From assembly GCF_026240905.1 (NCBI RefSeq), contig NZ_JAPEVI010000003.1:3782001-3846000 (forward strand): DNA of 64,000 bases. Direction: 5' to 3'. The translations under genes were made by a program, and so were the position numbers. Each line of letters begins with the position of its first letter. Position 1 is the stretch's first letter. Below, in pieces: positions 28,651 through 37,747 of the stretch. This stretch comes from Roseibium salinum (lineage in GTDB: Bacteria > Pseudomonadota > Alphaproteobacteria > Rhizobiales > Stappiaceae). A model generated the notes under the pieces. The model was not told where the DNA came from and ran no database searches. It saw only the letters and a program-made list of their open reading frames with translations.

Positions 28651-28666
28651 TTGGCAAGGCTTTTGC
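28651..28666 (+). promoter_or_regulatory. Sigma54 (-24/-12) promoter candidate
   Basis: TTGGCAAGGCTTTTGC. It matches the RpoN consensus TTGGCACGN4TTGC with GG and GC 10 bases apart and a single departure (A for C). It is about 245 bp upstream of the pentapeptide gene. Confidence 0.6.
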
Positions 28667-28673
28667 GATTGAA

Positions 28674-28689
28674 TTGGCACGCTGATTGT
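28674..28689 (+). promoter_or_regulatory. Second sigma54-like site, imperfect
   Basis: TTGGCACGCTGATTGT matches the -24 half exactly but has GT instead of the -12 GC. It is 23 bp downstream of the first site and could be a decoy binding site or a weak promoter. Confidence 0.35.
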
Positions 28690-28716
28690 CAGGTAGTGCG
28701 TCGTCAGCGCTTGAAT

Positions 28717-28761
28717 GGAGGAAGAAGCCGGCAATCGCGACCCCGCCTGCTTCTTCCCTCC
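28717..28761 (+). ncRNA. Stem-loop that could be part of a sigma54-driven small RNA or leader
   Basis: Arms GGAGGAAGAAGC and GCTTCTTCCCTCC pair over 12 bp with one bulge and a loop of about 20 nt. The left arm contains GGAGGAAG, an anti-SD-complementary sequence not linked to any start codon. The existence of a transcript is inferred only from the promoter-like sites upstream. Confidence 0.35.
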
Positions 28762-28911
28762 ACTTTCCGTCAGCGGCCAGTCCCGTTTTGCTGCGCAGCC
28801 GCCCTCACGCTTTTTTCATACAATTTCGAACCGCCGGGTGGTAACGGTCGTTAAAGAGCCGTTTTGGTGCCCTATCTTTTGGATAGAGACTTACCTCAAA
28901 AGGAATGTGCG

Positions 28912-29742
28912 ATGAGCGATGGCTTCACCCGGTTTTTGGCAGGCTGCTTCGGCGCCTTCACGGTCCTTGTCCTGGCCGGCGGTGCCGGTGCGGGCAGCGA
29001 CAAAGGGCGTATGGCAGAGATCACCAAAAACGGCGGATGCCCCGGCTGCGATCTGGAACTCGCCGAATTGAGGGCCCTCAAGCTCGAGAATGCCGATTTC
29101 AAAGGGGCAAAACTGCGCGAAGTGGATCTGAAGGAAGCCGTTTTGCCGAACGGCCGTTTTCAGAAGTCCGATTTCCGGCGCACGGAAGCCGAACGAGCCG
29201 ATTTTTCCGGCGGTGATTTCTCCTATTCCAGCATGCGATCGGTCGACTTGGAGAAATCGGATCTGACCAAAGCCAACTTCCAGGGTGCCGACCTTCGGGA
29301 AGCCGATCTCAATGGGGTGATCGCCACGGGCGCGAATTTCGCGGACACCGATCTCAGAAACGCGCTGCTGGTACGCGCCGTAGCGGACAACGCTTCGTTC
29401 CGGGATGCCAAAATGGACGCGGCCAACCTGGAGCGGATGGATCTCAAGGGCGCGGATTTCCGCAATGCCCGCCTCCGGCAGGGCAAGCTGGACAGGATTG
29501 CGGCGCATAATGCCAATTTCGCCGGGGCCGACCTCAGCGGCGTGCGGCTGGTCAGCGCGGACCTGACCGGCGCCAACCTGACCGATGTCGATTTCGACGG
29601 CGCGCTGCTGCGCCGGACCCGCCTTGTCGGCGCCGACCTGACGGGCGCCCGCAACATGGACCAGAGCCGCATCCTCGGCGCCTGCGGCGACGAGACCACG
29701 AAGCTGCCGAAGGGCATCAGGCTGGGCAAATGTGACGACTGA
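28912..29742 (+). CDS. Secreted pentapeptide-repeat protein
   Basis: 276 aa from ATG 28912 (AAAAGGAA lies 9 bases upstream). N-terminal hydrophobic signal (about residues 8-27), a CPGC motif near residue 44, then roughly 200 residues of A(D/N)LxX-type pentapeptide repeats such as ADFKGAKLREVDLKEA and GADLTGARN, expected to fold as a right-handed quadrilateral beta-helix. It ends with a short Cys-containing tail (GACGDETTK, LGKCDD). The exported location differs from Qnr-type gyrase mimics, so function is unknown. Confidence 0.85.
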   Translation: MSDGFTRFLAGCFGAFTVLVLAGGAGAGSDKGRMAEITKNGGCPGCDLELAELRALKLENADFKGAKLREVDLKEAVLPNGRFQKSDFRRTEAERADFSGGDFSYSSMRSVDLEKSDLTKANFQGADLREADLNGVIATGANFADTDLRNALLVRAVADNASFRDAKMDAANLERMDLKGADFRNARLRQGKLDRIAAHNANFAGADLSGVRLVSADLTGANLTDVDFDGALLRRTRLVGADLTGARNMDQSRILGACGDETTKLPKGIRLGKCDD

Positions 29743-29877
29743 GGGCGACCGGAAGCGCCACGAGGACAGGGGGGCTTTTGCCGTCTGTTCCGACAGAACT
29801 GCCGAAGTGGTGAGCGGGCTCTGCGCCTGCGCGTTTACGACGAGGCCCGGTGCCTGGGCACCAGGCGCGCCAAAGCG

Positions 29878-30681
29878 TCAGTTGAACAGGTCGAACGCGA
29901 AGCGGTAGGTGACGCCGACGCCGACGCTGAACTGGTTCTTGCCGCCGTCGTTGGCGATCGGGCTGTCGGCCGCCTCGCCGATGAGCCGGTCGTAGTCGCC
30001 CTGGATGTGCAGGCGGAAGTCGTCGTTCCAGTCATAGCTCGCCCGCGCGGCGACACCGATGCTCTTGAAACCGCCGCTCGGATCGTAAGCGGCAAGACGT
30101 CCGCCGCTATTGGCCGCTTCCGACGCCGTGACGCCGAAATAGGTGTCCATGTATTCGTCCGTGGCGAAATCGGCGCGCGGCCCGAAGCTGAGTTCCCATT
30201 TTTCATGCGGATAGACGATGCCGTCGATGCCGATCTGGCCGACCTGGCCGGTGTGACCGTTGAAGCCCTGGCGCACTTCCGCAAACGTGCGGAAATGATG
30301 CGTCCGGAACCCGCCGCCAAGGCCGAGCTCGAATGCCCAGTCGATGGTTTCCGTTCCTGTCAGGTCCGTGCTGTCGCTGGCCTTGCGTTCACCGATGAAA
30401 TTGAAGGAGGGATAGAAGAACACGCCGGAGCGGCGATTGCCTTCCACCACCTGGCCCAGGCCCGGCAGATAGAAACGCCCGACCGACACGATCGGGAAGG
30501 GATAGACCAGGTAGGAATCGGCGGCTTCATAGCGCGGCTTGAGGACCGCCCCGACGCCGAGATCGACCACGAACTGCCGGCTGGCGTCCTGGTTGGAAAT
30601 CCGACCGCTTTCCGCAAGAGCAGCTCCGGAGACAGTGCCCAGGGCGAGGGCGAGTACGGCACGCGACAACAGCTTGTTCAT
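29878..30681 (-). CDS. MipA/OmpV family outer-membrane protein
   Basis: 267 aa from ATG 30681 (an ATG at 30741 is further upstream but lacks a signal peptide start). Signal peptide ending near AALAES, then beta-barrel character with alternating hydrophobics, NRRSGVFFYPSFNFIG, and the C-terminal aromatic GVGVTYRFAFDLFN typical of outer-membrane insertion. MipA/OmpV proteins link to MltA scaffolds or small-molecule porin roles. Monocistronic, convergent with the pentapeptide gene. Confidence 0.88.
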   Translation of the reverse strand: MNKLLSRAVLALALGTVSGAALAESGRISNQDASRQFVVDLGVGAVLKPRYEAADSYLVYPFPIVSVGRFYLPGLGQVVEGNRRSGVFFYPSFNFIGERKASDSTDLTGTETIDWAFELGLGGGFRTHHFRTFAEVRQGFNGHTGQVGQIGIDGIVYPHEKWELSFGPRADFATDEYMDTYFGVTASEAANSGGRLAAYDPSGGFKSIGVAARASYDWNDDFRLHIQGDYDRLIGEAADSPIANDGGKNQFSVGVGVTYRFAFDLFN

Positions 30682-30922
30682 AAAAATCAATCCATGAGGG
30701 AATCTCGTTGCGCGAAGATAGCACGAGTAAGCCTTACTCAAAGCCTAAGGAAACCGGGTTTTGGGGAAGTGTTGCATTTGAGCATCTGAGCCGCCTCGTC
30801 GCAGCGGCCAACGATCGTTCCGGGCAGGCAATTCGATCAAAAAACATGTGCCGCCTTGCAGCTTCTCCGTCAGAAAGCTACATGAGGACCGGGACAGAGT
30901 TAGAAGGGCAACGGACCAGACC

Positions 30923-31219
30923 ATGACCGCACTTTTCAACGTCATTCTTATCGCACTGGAACTTTACACATACGTGATCATTGCCAGCGCGATTTTCTCC
31001 TGGCTCTTTGCCTTCAACATCGTCAATTCGAACAATGAGTTCATCAACACGATCGGCCGTGTCCTGTACAATCTCACGGAGCCCGCCTTGCGGCCCATCC
31101 GGCGGTTCATGCCCGACCTCGGCGGGATCGACATCTCCCCGGTGATCCTGCTGCTCGCCATCATCTTCCTCCGCCAGATCATCATCATCAACCTGATGCC
31201 GATGTTCAGGGGATACTGA
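30923..31219 (+). CDS. YggT family membrane protein
   Basis: 98 aa from ATG 30923. Two membrane spans flank a short loop; hallmark sequences are [17 protein letters not shown] and [20 protein letters not shown], followed by [16 protein letters not shown]. YggT proteins are widespread, often near cell-division or pyrroline reductase genes, and are implicated in osmotic stress or protein sorting at the membrane; the exact role is open. Confidence 0.92.
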   Translation: MTALFNVILIALELYTYVIIASAIFSWLFAFNIVNSNNEFINTIGRVLYNLTEPALRPIRRFMPDLGGIDISPVILLLAIIFLRQIIIINLMPMFRGY

Positions 31220-31246
31220 ACTCGCTTCGACTGGCGATGAAACCAG

Positions 31247-31282
31247 AAGCCCGGGCGCGCACCGCCCGGGCTTCTGGTTTTC
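31247..31282. terminator. Bidirectional intrinsic terminator between yggT and trm112-like gene
   Basis: AGAAGCCCGGGC, loop GCGCACC, GCCCGGGCTTCT, followed on the plus strand by GGTTTTCT. The 12-bp stem lies between convergent genes and could serve both. Confidence 0.8.
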
Positions 31283-31297
31283 TGTCGTCCGGCCGGG

Positions 31298-31489
31298 TCA
31301 GTCTTCCAGCTTGCGCGCCTCTTCGGGCAGCATGATCGGGATGCCATTGCGGATCGGGTAGGCGAGCTTGGCGCTGCGGGAAATCAGCTCATGGGCCTGC
31401 GCGTCATATTCAAGCGTTGCCTTGGTGAGCGGGCACACAAGCAACTCCAGAAGCTTGCGGTCGACCGGACGTTCCGCGGGTTCACTCAT
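31298..31489 (-). CDS. Trm112 family protein
   Basis: 63 aa. Starts [17 protein letters not shown] with [12 protein letters not shown] and ends [14 protein letters not shown], the pattern of bacterial YcaR/Trm112-like proteins. In bacteria these are thought to partner with methyltransferases or act in lipopolysaccharide pathways, without firm evidence. Starts 23 bp after the Lon-N gene on the same strand, so probably co-transcribed with it. Confidence 0.92.
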   Translation of the reverse strand: MSEPAERPVDRKLLELLVCPLTKATLEYDAQAHELISRSAKLAYPIRNGIPIMLPEEARKLED

Positions 31490-31512
31490 GATGTCGTCTT
31501 TCCGTCCTGGGA

Positions 31513-32190
31513 TCATTGCAGCGTGGTGCCGCCATCGTTCTGGGATCTGGCGAGATCCATCTCGGTAATGGCGATAAGCGTTTCCGCGCGGGTTTTCAAA
31601 TCGCGGGCCTCCAGCAGCGCCTGCTTTTCCTGCGGCCCGTAGGGGCACATCATGCAAAGAGCGTTGACGAGCACTTCCGTCTCGGCTTCCGAGACGCTTT
31701 GCCAGTCGGCTTCCAGGTTGTTGGCGTCTAGGTAGGCCCGCAGCGTCTTCAAAAGCCCGTTCCGGTCCACGTCGTCTTCGCCGTTGCCGCATTTGAGATC
31801 ATGGGCGAAGGCGGCGAAATCGCATTCCACCTGGCGGAATTCCGCGAACGGGGTCACTTCCCGCGCCAGGGCGAAGCGCGTGATGCCCTGCAGGGTGATC
31901 AGGTAGCGGCCGTCACCGGTCTCCTGGAAGCTGGTCAGCCGCCCGACGCATCCCACGCTCGCCAAGACAGGATGATCCGGATCGTCGGAGATCCTGTCCG
32001 GGGACGGCTGCACCATGCCGATCAGCCGGTTGCCCGAAAGGGCGGCGTCCACCATGTCGATATAGCGCTGCTCGAAGATGTTCAGCGGCAACTGGGTGCG
32101 GGGCAGGAGAAGGGCGCCGGACAAAGGGAAAACGGGCAGAACCGGCGGCAGATCCGCGATCGTTTCGTAGATGGCATTTCCTGCCTGCAT
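31513..32190 (-). CDS. Lon N-terminal (substrate-binding) domain protein
   Basis: 225 aa from ATG 32190 (an upstream ATG at 32238 adds 16 residues with no family resemblance). The domain includes [33 protein letters not shown] and [19 protein letters not shown]; no AAA+ or protease part follows, as usual for this family. Operon with the YbbN-type gene upstream and Trm112 downstream is a conserved Rhizobiales arrangement. Role unproven. Confidence 0.93.
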   Translation of the reverse strand: MQAGNAIYETIADLPPVLPVFPLSGALLLPRTQLPLNIFEQRYIDMVDAALSGNRLIGMVQPSPDRISDDPDHPVLASVGCVGRLTSFQETGDGRYLITLQGITRFALAREVTPFAEFRQVECDFAAFAHDLKCGNGEDDVDRNGLLKTLRAYLDANNLEADWQSVSEAETEVLVNALCMMCPYGPQEKQALLEARDLKTRAETLIAITEMDLARSQNDGGTTLQ

Positions 32191-32294
32191 TTCCGGCCTG
32201 CCTGGTTTTTTTATCGGGCCCGTTTTCACGCAGAGCAAACCGCGTGAAAACGTTCCAAAGTCTCCAGTTTAATGTGTGTCAGAACTTGCTTTCG

Positions 32295-33290
32295 TCAAGA
32301 AAACAGAACCGACGACAACTTCCGGCGCCCATAGGCACTTGCCGGGTCCTTGAAGCCCCAGGCCTCGAAGAACTGCAGCAGCTGCTTGCGGGCCCCGTCC
32401 TCGTTCCATTCCCGGTCCCGGCGGATGATTTCGATGAGCTGGTCGACGGCGCCGTTCTTGTCGCCCCTGCCGTTCAGTCCCAGAGCCAGGTCGAAGCGGG
32501 CCTGGTGATCGAGCGGGTCCTTCTCGACCCGTTCCTGAAGCTCGGTGAGATCGCCGAGAGATGCGGCCTGCTCCGCCAGGTCAAGCGCCGCCTTGGCCGC
32601 GGCGTATGCCTCGTCGGAGTGCTTGTCCTCCGGCACGAGTTCGAGCGCCTGCCTGGCACGCTCGAGGTCGTCCGCCCCCAGGTAACACTGGGCCAGGCCA
32701 GCAATGGCCTTCACATTGTCCGGTTCCATCTGCAGGACACCGCCGTAAAGCTGCGCCGCCTGGCCGTAGTCCTTGGCGGCGAGAAGTTCCTCGGCCTGTT
32801 CCAGGAACGTGTCCGTCTGGCTTACCGGGGCGGGCCCGGCGAGCTTTTCGATGAAAGCCTTGACCTGGCTTTCCTGCTGCGCGCCCATGAAACCGTCAAC
32901 CGGCTGGCCGTCCTTGAAGGCGACGACCGCCGGGATGGACTGGATGCCCATCTGGCCGGCAACTTCGGGATGTTCGTCGATATTCATCTTGGCGAGCTTG
33001 ACCCGGCCGCCGGCGGCCTTCACCGCGGCCTCGATGATCGGCGTCAGCTGCTTGCAGGGGCCGCACCAGGGAGCCCAGAAATCGACGAGCACCGGCTGAT
33101 GACGCGAAGCCTCCATGACATCCGCCATGAAGGTCTGCGTCGTGACGTCAAAGATCAGATCGCCGCCGGATGGGCCGTCTCCGCCGCCATCTCCGCCGAA
33201 ACCGCCGCTCTGACCGCCGTAGCCGCCGCCCATGCTGGCGCCGAAGCCGCCGCCAACCTGGCCGCCCACGCTGAAGTTGCCGTTGCTCAT
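32295..33290 (-). CDS. ybbN: YbbN/CnoX-type thioredoxin with TPR region
   Basis: 331 aa. A glycine-rich N-terminal tail (residues 8-42) is unusual. The thioredoxin domain has DFWAPWCGPCKQ (active site near residue 76) and cis-Pro IQSIPAVVAF. A C-terminal tetratricopeptide-like domain (about residues 160-310) follows, as in E. coli CnoX, a holdase that delivers substrates to GroEL/DnaK under oxidative stress. Here the redox CxxC is complete, unlike E. coli SQHC, so it may keep reductase activity. Confidence 0.92.
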   Translation of the reverse strand: MSNGNFSVGGQVGGGFGASMGGGYGGQSGGFGGDGGGDGPSGGDLIFDVTTQTFMADVMEASRHQPVLVDFWAPWCGPCKQLTPIIEAAVKAAGGRVKLAKMNIDEHPEVAGQMGIQSIPAVVAFKDGQPVDGFMGAQQESQVKAFIEKLAGPAPVSQTDTFLEQAEELLAAKDYGQAAQLYGGVLQMEPDNVKAIAGLAQCYLGADDLERARQALELVPEDKHSDEAYAAAKAALDLAEQAASLGDLTELQERVEKDPLDHQARFDLALGLNGRGDKNGAVDQLIEIIRRDREWNEDGARKQLLQFFEAWGFKDPASAYGRRKLSSVLFS

Positions 33291-33427
33291 GTACCGCCTC
33301 GTCTTTTCCGGCCGGTACGCGCTGATCCGGCCTCGTGTTTTCCTTACCCAGGGTCCGGACCCTCTGGTCGATTCGGCCCCTAACATGGCGCCGCAGCCCC
33401 GGAATTACAAACATCGGGTCTCCGGTT

Positions 33428-33949
33428 TCAGGAGCCCGCGCCGTCCGCCTCTTCGCTGACCGCCAGGATTTGCGGCTCGTGGCCGCAGGCCCTGGCGAAT
33501 TTCATCAGGTCGTCCGCGCCAATGGACGTCGTCGCATCGTTTTTCAACGGATGATAGTTCAATACATCGTGCCGCATCATGGCCGCGTCAAACACGGGCG
33601 TGACCCGCTGCGCGTCCCGGTCGTTGATCAGGGAAAAGGGCGTTACCGAGCCGGGCTCGACCCCCAGAACCTCCATCAGCAGATCCGCGTTGCCGAAGGA
33701 AACCCGCCCTTGCGCGCCGATGACCTGATGCACCTTCTTCAGGTCGATCTCCGCATCATGAAGGGCCACGATCAGAAAGAGGCGGCCCTTCTTGTCCTTC
33801 ACGAAGAGGTTCTTCGTGTGGCCGCCGGGAATGCGCTCGTGCAGATCGCCGGATTGCGCGACGGTGAAGACCGGTTCGTGGTCGAACGTCGTGGTTTCGA
33901 TGTCGAGATCCTTGAAAAAGGCCATCAGGTCGTCGCGGCTCGCCGGCAT
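33428..33949 (-). CDS. YbaK/ProX-type prolyl-tRNA editing deacylase
   Basis: 173 aa from ATG 33949 (GGGAAAAG ten bases before). YbaK/EbsC fold with FDHEPVFTVAQS, the conserved HTKNLFVKDKKGR block and GSVTPFSLIND, matching stand-alone ProX that hydrolyses mischarged Ala-tRNA(Pro). Upstream in-frame starts to 34078 give a non-homologous extension. Monocistronic. Confidence 0.9.
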   Translation of the reverse strand: MPASRDDLMAFFKDLDIETTTFDHEPVFTVAQSGDLHERIPGGHTKNLFVKDKKGRLFLIVALHDAEIDLKKVHQVIGAQGRVSFGNADLLMEVLGVEPGSVTPFSLINDRDAQRVTPVFDAAMMRHDVLNYHPLKNDATTSIGADDLMKFARACGHEPQILAVSEEADGAGS

Positions 33950-34297
33950 GTCTTTTCCCGTGTTTTCCAGCAGTGGTGCTGGTGAGAACATCCTGCCCGC
34001 ATGCGTCACGATACGGGCCGTTTGCTCTAACGCATTAGAATCGATCAGTTTTCCGCTTTCATGCGATTTCACATGCAAGCAGCTTGATCTAGCGTGTTTT
34101 GGCCGGTGATCACAAGGGAAAACTTATGTGAAAATGCCGCTGTTTTCCTCGGTTTTCCAGAACAGTCTGCACAGGAAATCCACAGAAGCGGGCTCAGAAT
34201 AATTTCTGAAAATTCCTTGTTGCAATCCGTCTCAGCATGGTTCATATACAGCGCCACCGACGCCGGGGCGGCCATCGCCGGGTGCTCGGGACACTAT
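33950..34297. other. Gene-free interval before tRNA-Gly
   Basis: 348 bp. It carries the ProX-type gene's promoter on the minus strand and the tRNA promoter on the plus strand (TTGCAATCC-to-CATATA spacing near 34221-34246 is a plausible -35/-10). No gene or repeat is seen. Confidence 0.4.
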
Positions 34298-34372
34298 GCG
34301 GGTGTAGCTCAGGGGTAGAGCACAACCTTGCCAAGGTTGGGGTCGAGGGTTCGAATCCCTTCGCCCGCTCCA
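34298..34372 (+). tRNA. tRNA-Gly (GCC)
   Basis: 75-nt cloverleaf with encoded CCA: acceptor GCGGGTG pairs with CGCCCGC, anticodon stem AACCT/AGGTT with loop TTGCCAA (anticodon GCC), T arm GAGGGTTCGAATCCCTT, discriminator T before CCA. D arm GCTCAGGGGTAGAGC. All arms pair. Confidence 0.97.
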
Positions 34373-34377
34373 GAATT

Positions 34378-34413
34378 CAAAAAGGGTCCAGGAGAAATCT
34401 TGGGCCCTTTTTC
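34378..34413 (+). terminator. Intrinsic terminator after tRNA-Gly
   Basis: AAAAAGGGTCCA and TTGGGCCCTTTTT form a stem with a short loop and end in a T tract, directly after the tRNA 3' end. Confidence 0.8.
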
Positions 34414-34504
34414 GTTTGCGCAAGACACTCTCATCATGCTGACGTCCAGCCGAGCCGATGCCCGGCCCAAAGCTTTGCTCCGGCTCGCAGCAACGTGCCG
34501 AATC

Positions 34505-35374
34505 TTAAGGCCAGGCCGCATAGGATGTATCGCCTTTCAGCCGGCGTTCGCGGGCCTGGCGGCGGTAGCGGCCCGGCGAGTGTCCGGTCTTGGCCGAAAA
34601 GAAGCGGTTGAAATAGGCCGCATCCGAGAAGCCCAGCCGAAAGGCGACCTGTGCGACCGGCATTCCGGTATTGGCAAGCAGTTCGCAGGCCTCGCGTATC
34701 AGCCCCTGGTGCAGATAGGCCTGTGGGGAAAGGCCCGTCGCCCGCCGGACCGCCGAGCCCAGGCGGTCACGGGTCACGCGCAACGCGCCCGCGTATCTGC
34801 CGACGGACCAATGCTCGCGCACATGCTGGCCGGCAAGGGCGATGAACCGCTCGGCCAGACCCTGCGGCGCCCGGCCGTGGGCGATCAGGTCCAGACGCAG
34901 CACGCGCCAGACCTGCAGCAGCAGCAGGCCGACGTAATGAACCTGTGCAAGTTCGCTGCCGGGGGGCGTGTTTTGCCGTTCCCCGGCAAGGCCCTCGAGC
35001 AGCGCGATGAACGGGGCGGGCCGCTCGAGCGGCAGGGACATCGGCTTTTCCAGTGACCGGTGGATCTGTTCGCCGAGCGGACTGGCGGGCAGATAGTTCA
35101 TCATCGTGGTGCCGCGCAGGAACAACAGCTCGGCGCGGGTGCCGGCGCCTGCCTTGATTTCTCCGGTTTCTCCCGGCGGCAGCCAGACGAGGCGCGGTCC
35201 CCGGATTTCCGTCATTTCGCCGGACCTGTCCCGCGGGACCATCAGGACCGTGCCCGTCAGCAGGATCATGAGCACGGCGTCCTGTGCCGGAATGCCGTAA
35301 CCGGACCGGACCAGGGGGCTCAGGACGCGCTGAAGCGAGAGCGGACTGTAGTGCTGCGAGGTTGCCTGCTGCAT
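34505..35374 (-). CDS. AraC family transcriptional regulator
   Basis: 289 aa from ATG 35374. N-terminal cupin-like sensing domain (VLMVPRDRSGEMTEIRGPRL, VWLPPGETGEI) and a C-terminal double helix-turn-helix with CELLANTGMPVAQVAFRLGF and FNRFFSAKTGHSPGRYRR. It is divergent from the ABC transporter genes, with 173 bp between starts, so it most likely activates that operon in response to its substrate. Confidence 0.92.
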   Translation of the reverse strand: MQQATSQHYSPLSLQRVLSPLVRSGYGIPAQDAVLMILLTGTVLMVPRDRSGEMTEIRGPRLVWLPPGETGEIKAGAGTRAELLFLRGTTMMNYLPASPLGEQIHRSLEKPMSLPLERPAPFIALLEGLAGERQNTPPGSELAQVHYVGLLLLQVWRVLRLDLIAHGRAPQGLAERFIALAGQHVREHWSVGRYAGALRVTRDRLGSAVRRATGLSPQAYLHQGLIREACELLANTGMPVAQVAFRLGFSDAAYFNRFFSAKTGHSPGRYRRQARERRLKGDTSYAAWP

Positions 35375-35547
35375 GGCAAGGATCTTCAGGAATTTCCGGG
35401 CAACTTCAAGCAAAAGTGCAATTCTTGGCCGCAATAGTCCATTTTCAGCCGCCAGGCCGCTGCTATCCTCATTGTCCAGGCCGGCTAGGGGAACGGTTCC
35501 GGCCGCAGTGGACGGCCCGCGGGGAGGCGGGCCGATGGGAGGAAATC
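35375..35547. promoter_or_regulatory. Divergent promoter region araC-type / HAAT operon
   Basis: 173 bp shared by the AraC-type gene and the transporter. The SBP ribosome-binding site GGGAGGAAATC is clear. An expected AraC-type direct repeat would lie here; I could not define one confidently. Confidence 0.4.
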
Positions 35548-36768
35548 ATGATAGCATTCACACGCCGCCGGGCGATGGGAGCGCTGCTCGCCGCCACGGC
35601 TGCAAGCCTGACGCTGGCCGCCGCATCCGTGTCCTGGGCTCAGGAGCAGACGGTCAAGATCGGTTACGCGATTGCCAAGACCGGACCCAATGCCACGGGG
35701 GCCGGCATAACCACCCTTCCGAATTACAAGATGTGGGTCGAAGAGGTGAATGCCGCCGGCGGCCTGTCCCTGCCGGACGGCTCGAAACGCATGATCGAGG
35801 TCATCGAATATGACGACCGGTCGTCGAACGAGGACCTCGTGCGGGCCATCGAACGGCTTGCGACCCAGGACGAGGTGGACCTCATCCTGCCGCCCTGGGG
35901 GACGGGCCCGAACCTTGCCATTGCGCCGCTGATGGACCGGTTCGGATATCCTCAGCTCGCGGTCACCGCGGTAACGGACAAGGCCCCGGAATTCGCCGCC
36001 CGCTGGAAGCGCAGCTTCTGGATGCTCGGGGGTGGGCATGATTATGCCGAGGGCCTTGCGGCCGTCCTGAAGAGTGCGCGCGATGCCGGGCACATCAACG
36101 GCAAGATCGCCATGGTTTCCGTCGCGGACGGCTTTGGCATCGACCTGGTCAACGGCGCCCGCCCCGCCTTCGAGGAAGCCGGCTTCGAGATCGCCTACGA
36201 CAAGTCCTATCCGCTCGGCACGTCCGATTTCGCCGCCCTGATGAACGAGGCGAAGGAAACCGGCGCGGACAGCTTCGTCGCCTTTTCCTATCCGCCCGGT
36301 TCCTTCGGCATGACCAAGACGGCGCAGTCGGCCGGATACAATCCGAAAGTCTTCTATATTGGCGTCGGCGGGGCCTTTCCGATCTATCCGGGCATTGCCA
36401 ACGACAAGCCGGCGGGCGTGATGTCGATCGGCGGCGTGAACGCCGCATCCCCGGAAATCCAGGCCTATTTCGAGCGTCACATGGAAAGCGCCGGTGCACC
36501 GCCGGACAGCTGGGCCTCGGCCATCACCTACGTTTCCCTGCAGATGCTGGAGCAGGCGGTCGAACGCGTCGGTCTCGATCATGAGAAGCTGGCCGGAGAA
36601 CTGTCGAGCGGGACATTCGACACGCTGATCGGTGAGGTGAAGTTGGAGGACAATCAGCTTCGCGATCTCTGGTGGGTCGGCCAGTGGCAGGACGGTTCCT
36701 TCCGCGGCATCGATCCAGCGGGCAAGGATGGCGCGGCCGAACCGATCATTCCGAAGCCAGAATGGTGA
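35548..36768 (+). CDS. HAAT-family ABC transporter substrate-binding protein
   Basis: 406 aa. Tat-like or Sec signal (FTRRRAMGALLAATAASLTL) cleaved near SWAQEQ. Type I periplasmic binding fold: TVKIGYAIAKTGPNATGAG, VEEVNAAGGL, then WGTGPNLAIAPLMDRFGYP and VAFSYPPGSFGMTKTAQSAG. It belongs to the branched-chain amino-acid/amide/aromatic group. First gene of the transporter operon; the aldehyde dehydrogenase at its end suggests an aromatic or related carboxylic substrate rather than Leu/Ile/Val. Confidence 0.9.
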   Translation: MIAFTRRRAMGALLAATAASLTLAAASVSWAQEQTVKIGYAIAKTGPNATGAGITTLPNYKMWVEEVNAAGGLSLPDGSKRMIEVIEYDDRSSNEDLVRAIERLATQDEVDLILPPWGTGPNLAIAPLMDRFGYPQLAVTAVTDKAPEFAARWKRSFWMLGGGHDYAEGLAAVLKSARDAGHINGKIAMVSVADGFGIDLVNGARPAFEEAGFEIAYDKSYPLGTSDFAALMNEAKETGADSFVAFSYPPGSFGMTKTAQSAGYNPKVFYIGVGGAFPIYPGIANDKPAGVMSIGGVNAASPEIQAYFERHMESAGAPPDSWASAITYVSLQMLEQAVERVGLDHEKLAGELSSGTFDTLIGEVKLEDNQLRDLWWVGQWQDGSFRGIDPAGKDGAAEPIIPKPEW

Positions 36769-36883
36769 GCTGAAGCGAGACCTGTCTTGGTCAAAGGCAC
36801 GTGCCGGACGGTATGTCCTCCGGCACGGCCGCAGACGGTCGCCAGGCATTTTTCATGCGGGCATTCCAAGCCGGAGGAAATCG

Positions 36884-37747
36884 ATGACGACGCTCGTTCT
36901 GGGTCTCGTGCTCGGAGGAACTTACGCGCTGCTGGCGCTGGGACTTACGATCCAGTACGGCATCGCGCGGATCATGAACCTCGCCTATGGCGAGATGACC
37001 CTGGTCAGCGCGTTCTGCCTGGTCTTTCTCTTCCAGAAGCTGGGCCTGCCGCCGCTGGTCTCCATCCTGCTCGTGGCTCCGGCCGGCTATCTGCTCGGCT
37101 GGGTCCTCTACACGGTGATGATGCGCCCGCTCGTCGACCGGGCGGCAAATCCCGGCAAGCTTGAGGTCGACTCGATCCTGGCGACGTTCGGGCTGCTGTT
37201 CGTGCTCCAGGGTGTCATGCTGCTGGTCTTCGGCGCCAATTTCACCTCGATCTCCTATCTCGACCGCGGCATTCCCGTCTTCGGTGTCACCATCGCGCTC
37301 AACCGCCTGATCGCGTTCGCAATCTGCGTCGTGGCCGGCGGCGGGCTGGCGCTGGCGCTGTCGGCAAGCCGATGGGGGCTGATCATGCGCGCGGTCGCGC
37401 TGACGCCCGGCTCGGCGCCCCTGGTCGGCATCGACGTCAACAAGGTTGCGCGCCAGGCCTTCGCGCTCGGCTCCGCGCTGGCGGCCGTCGGCGGCACGAG
37501 CGTTGCCATGTACCAGACATTTTCGGCAACCGATGGCGTCGTCTTCACGATGAAGGCGCTCGTCATCGTCATCATGGGCGGTGTCGGCAACGTGCCCGGC
37601 GCCCTGGCCGCAGGTTTCGCGCTCGGCCTCGTGGAAACCTTCGTTTCCGTGATGATCGATCCGGGGCTCACGCTCGCCGCGACCTTTGCGATCTTTCTGG
37701 CGGTGCTGCTGTGGCGGCCGCAGGGGCTGTTCGGGAGGCGCGCATGA
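36884..37747 (+). CDS. HAAT permease, LivH-type
   Basis: 287 aa, about eight spans. GGTYALLALGLTIQYGIARI, MNLAYGEMTL and MGGVGNVPGALAAGF are the conserved LivH blocks. Preceded by GGAGGAAATCG at 36884 and followed by an ATGA overlap with the LivM-type gene. Pairs with LivM to form the membrane channel. Confidence 0.93.
   Translation: MTTLVLGLVLGGTYALLALGLTIQYGIARIMNLAYGEMTLVSAFCLVFLFQKLGLPPLVSILLVAPAGYLLGWVLYTVMMRPLVDRAANPGKLEVDSILATFGLLFVLQGVMLLVFGANFTSISYLDRGIPVFGVTIALNRLIAFAICVVAGGGLALALSASRWGLIMRAVALTPGSAPLVGIDVNKVARQAFALGSALAAVGGTSVAMYQTFSATDGVVFTMKALVIVIMGGVGNVPGALAAGFALGLVETFVSVMIDPGLTLAATFAIFLAVLLWRPQGLFGRRA

Larger units (their letters stand above)
28435..28911. other. Intergenic region with sigma54-like sites and a hairpin
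   Basis: 477 bp without a gene. It holds two sigma54-type promoter sites (28651, 28674), an A/T-rich stretch upstream of them (about 28570-28600), a hairpin (28717-28761) and a GC arm pair followed by a T6 run near 28811-28816. A short transcript of about 100-140 nt is possible. Confidence 0.55.
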
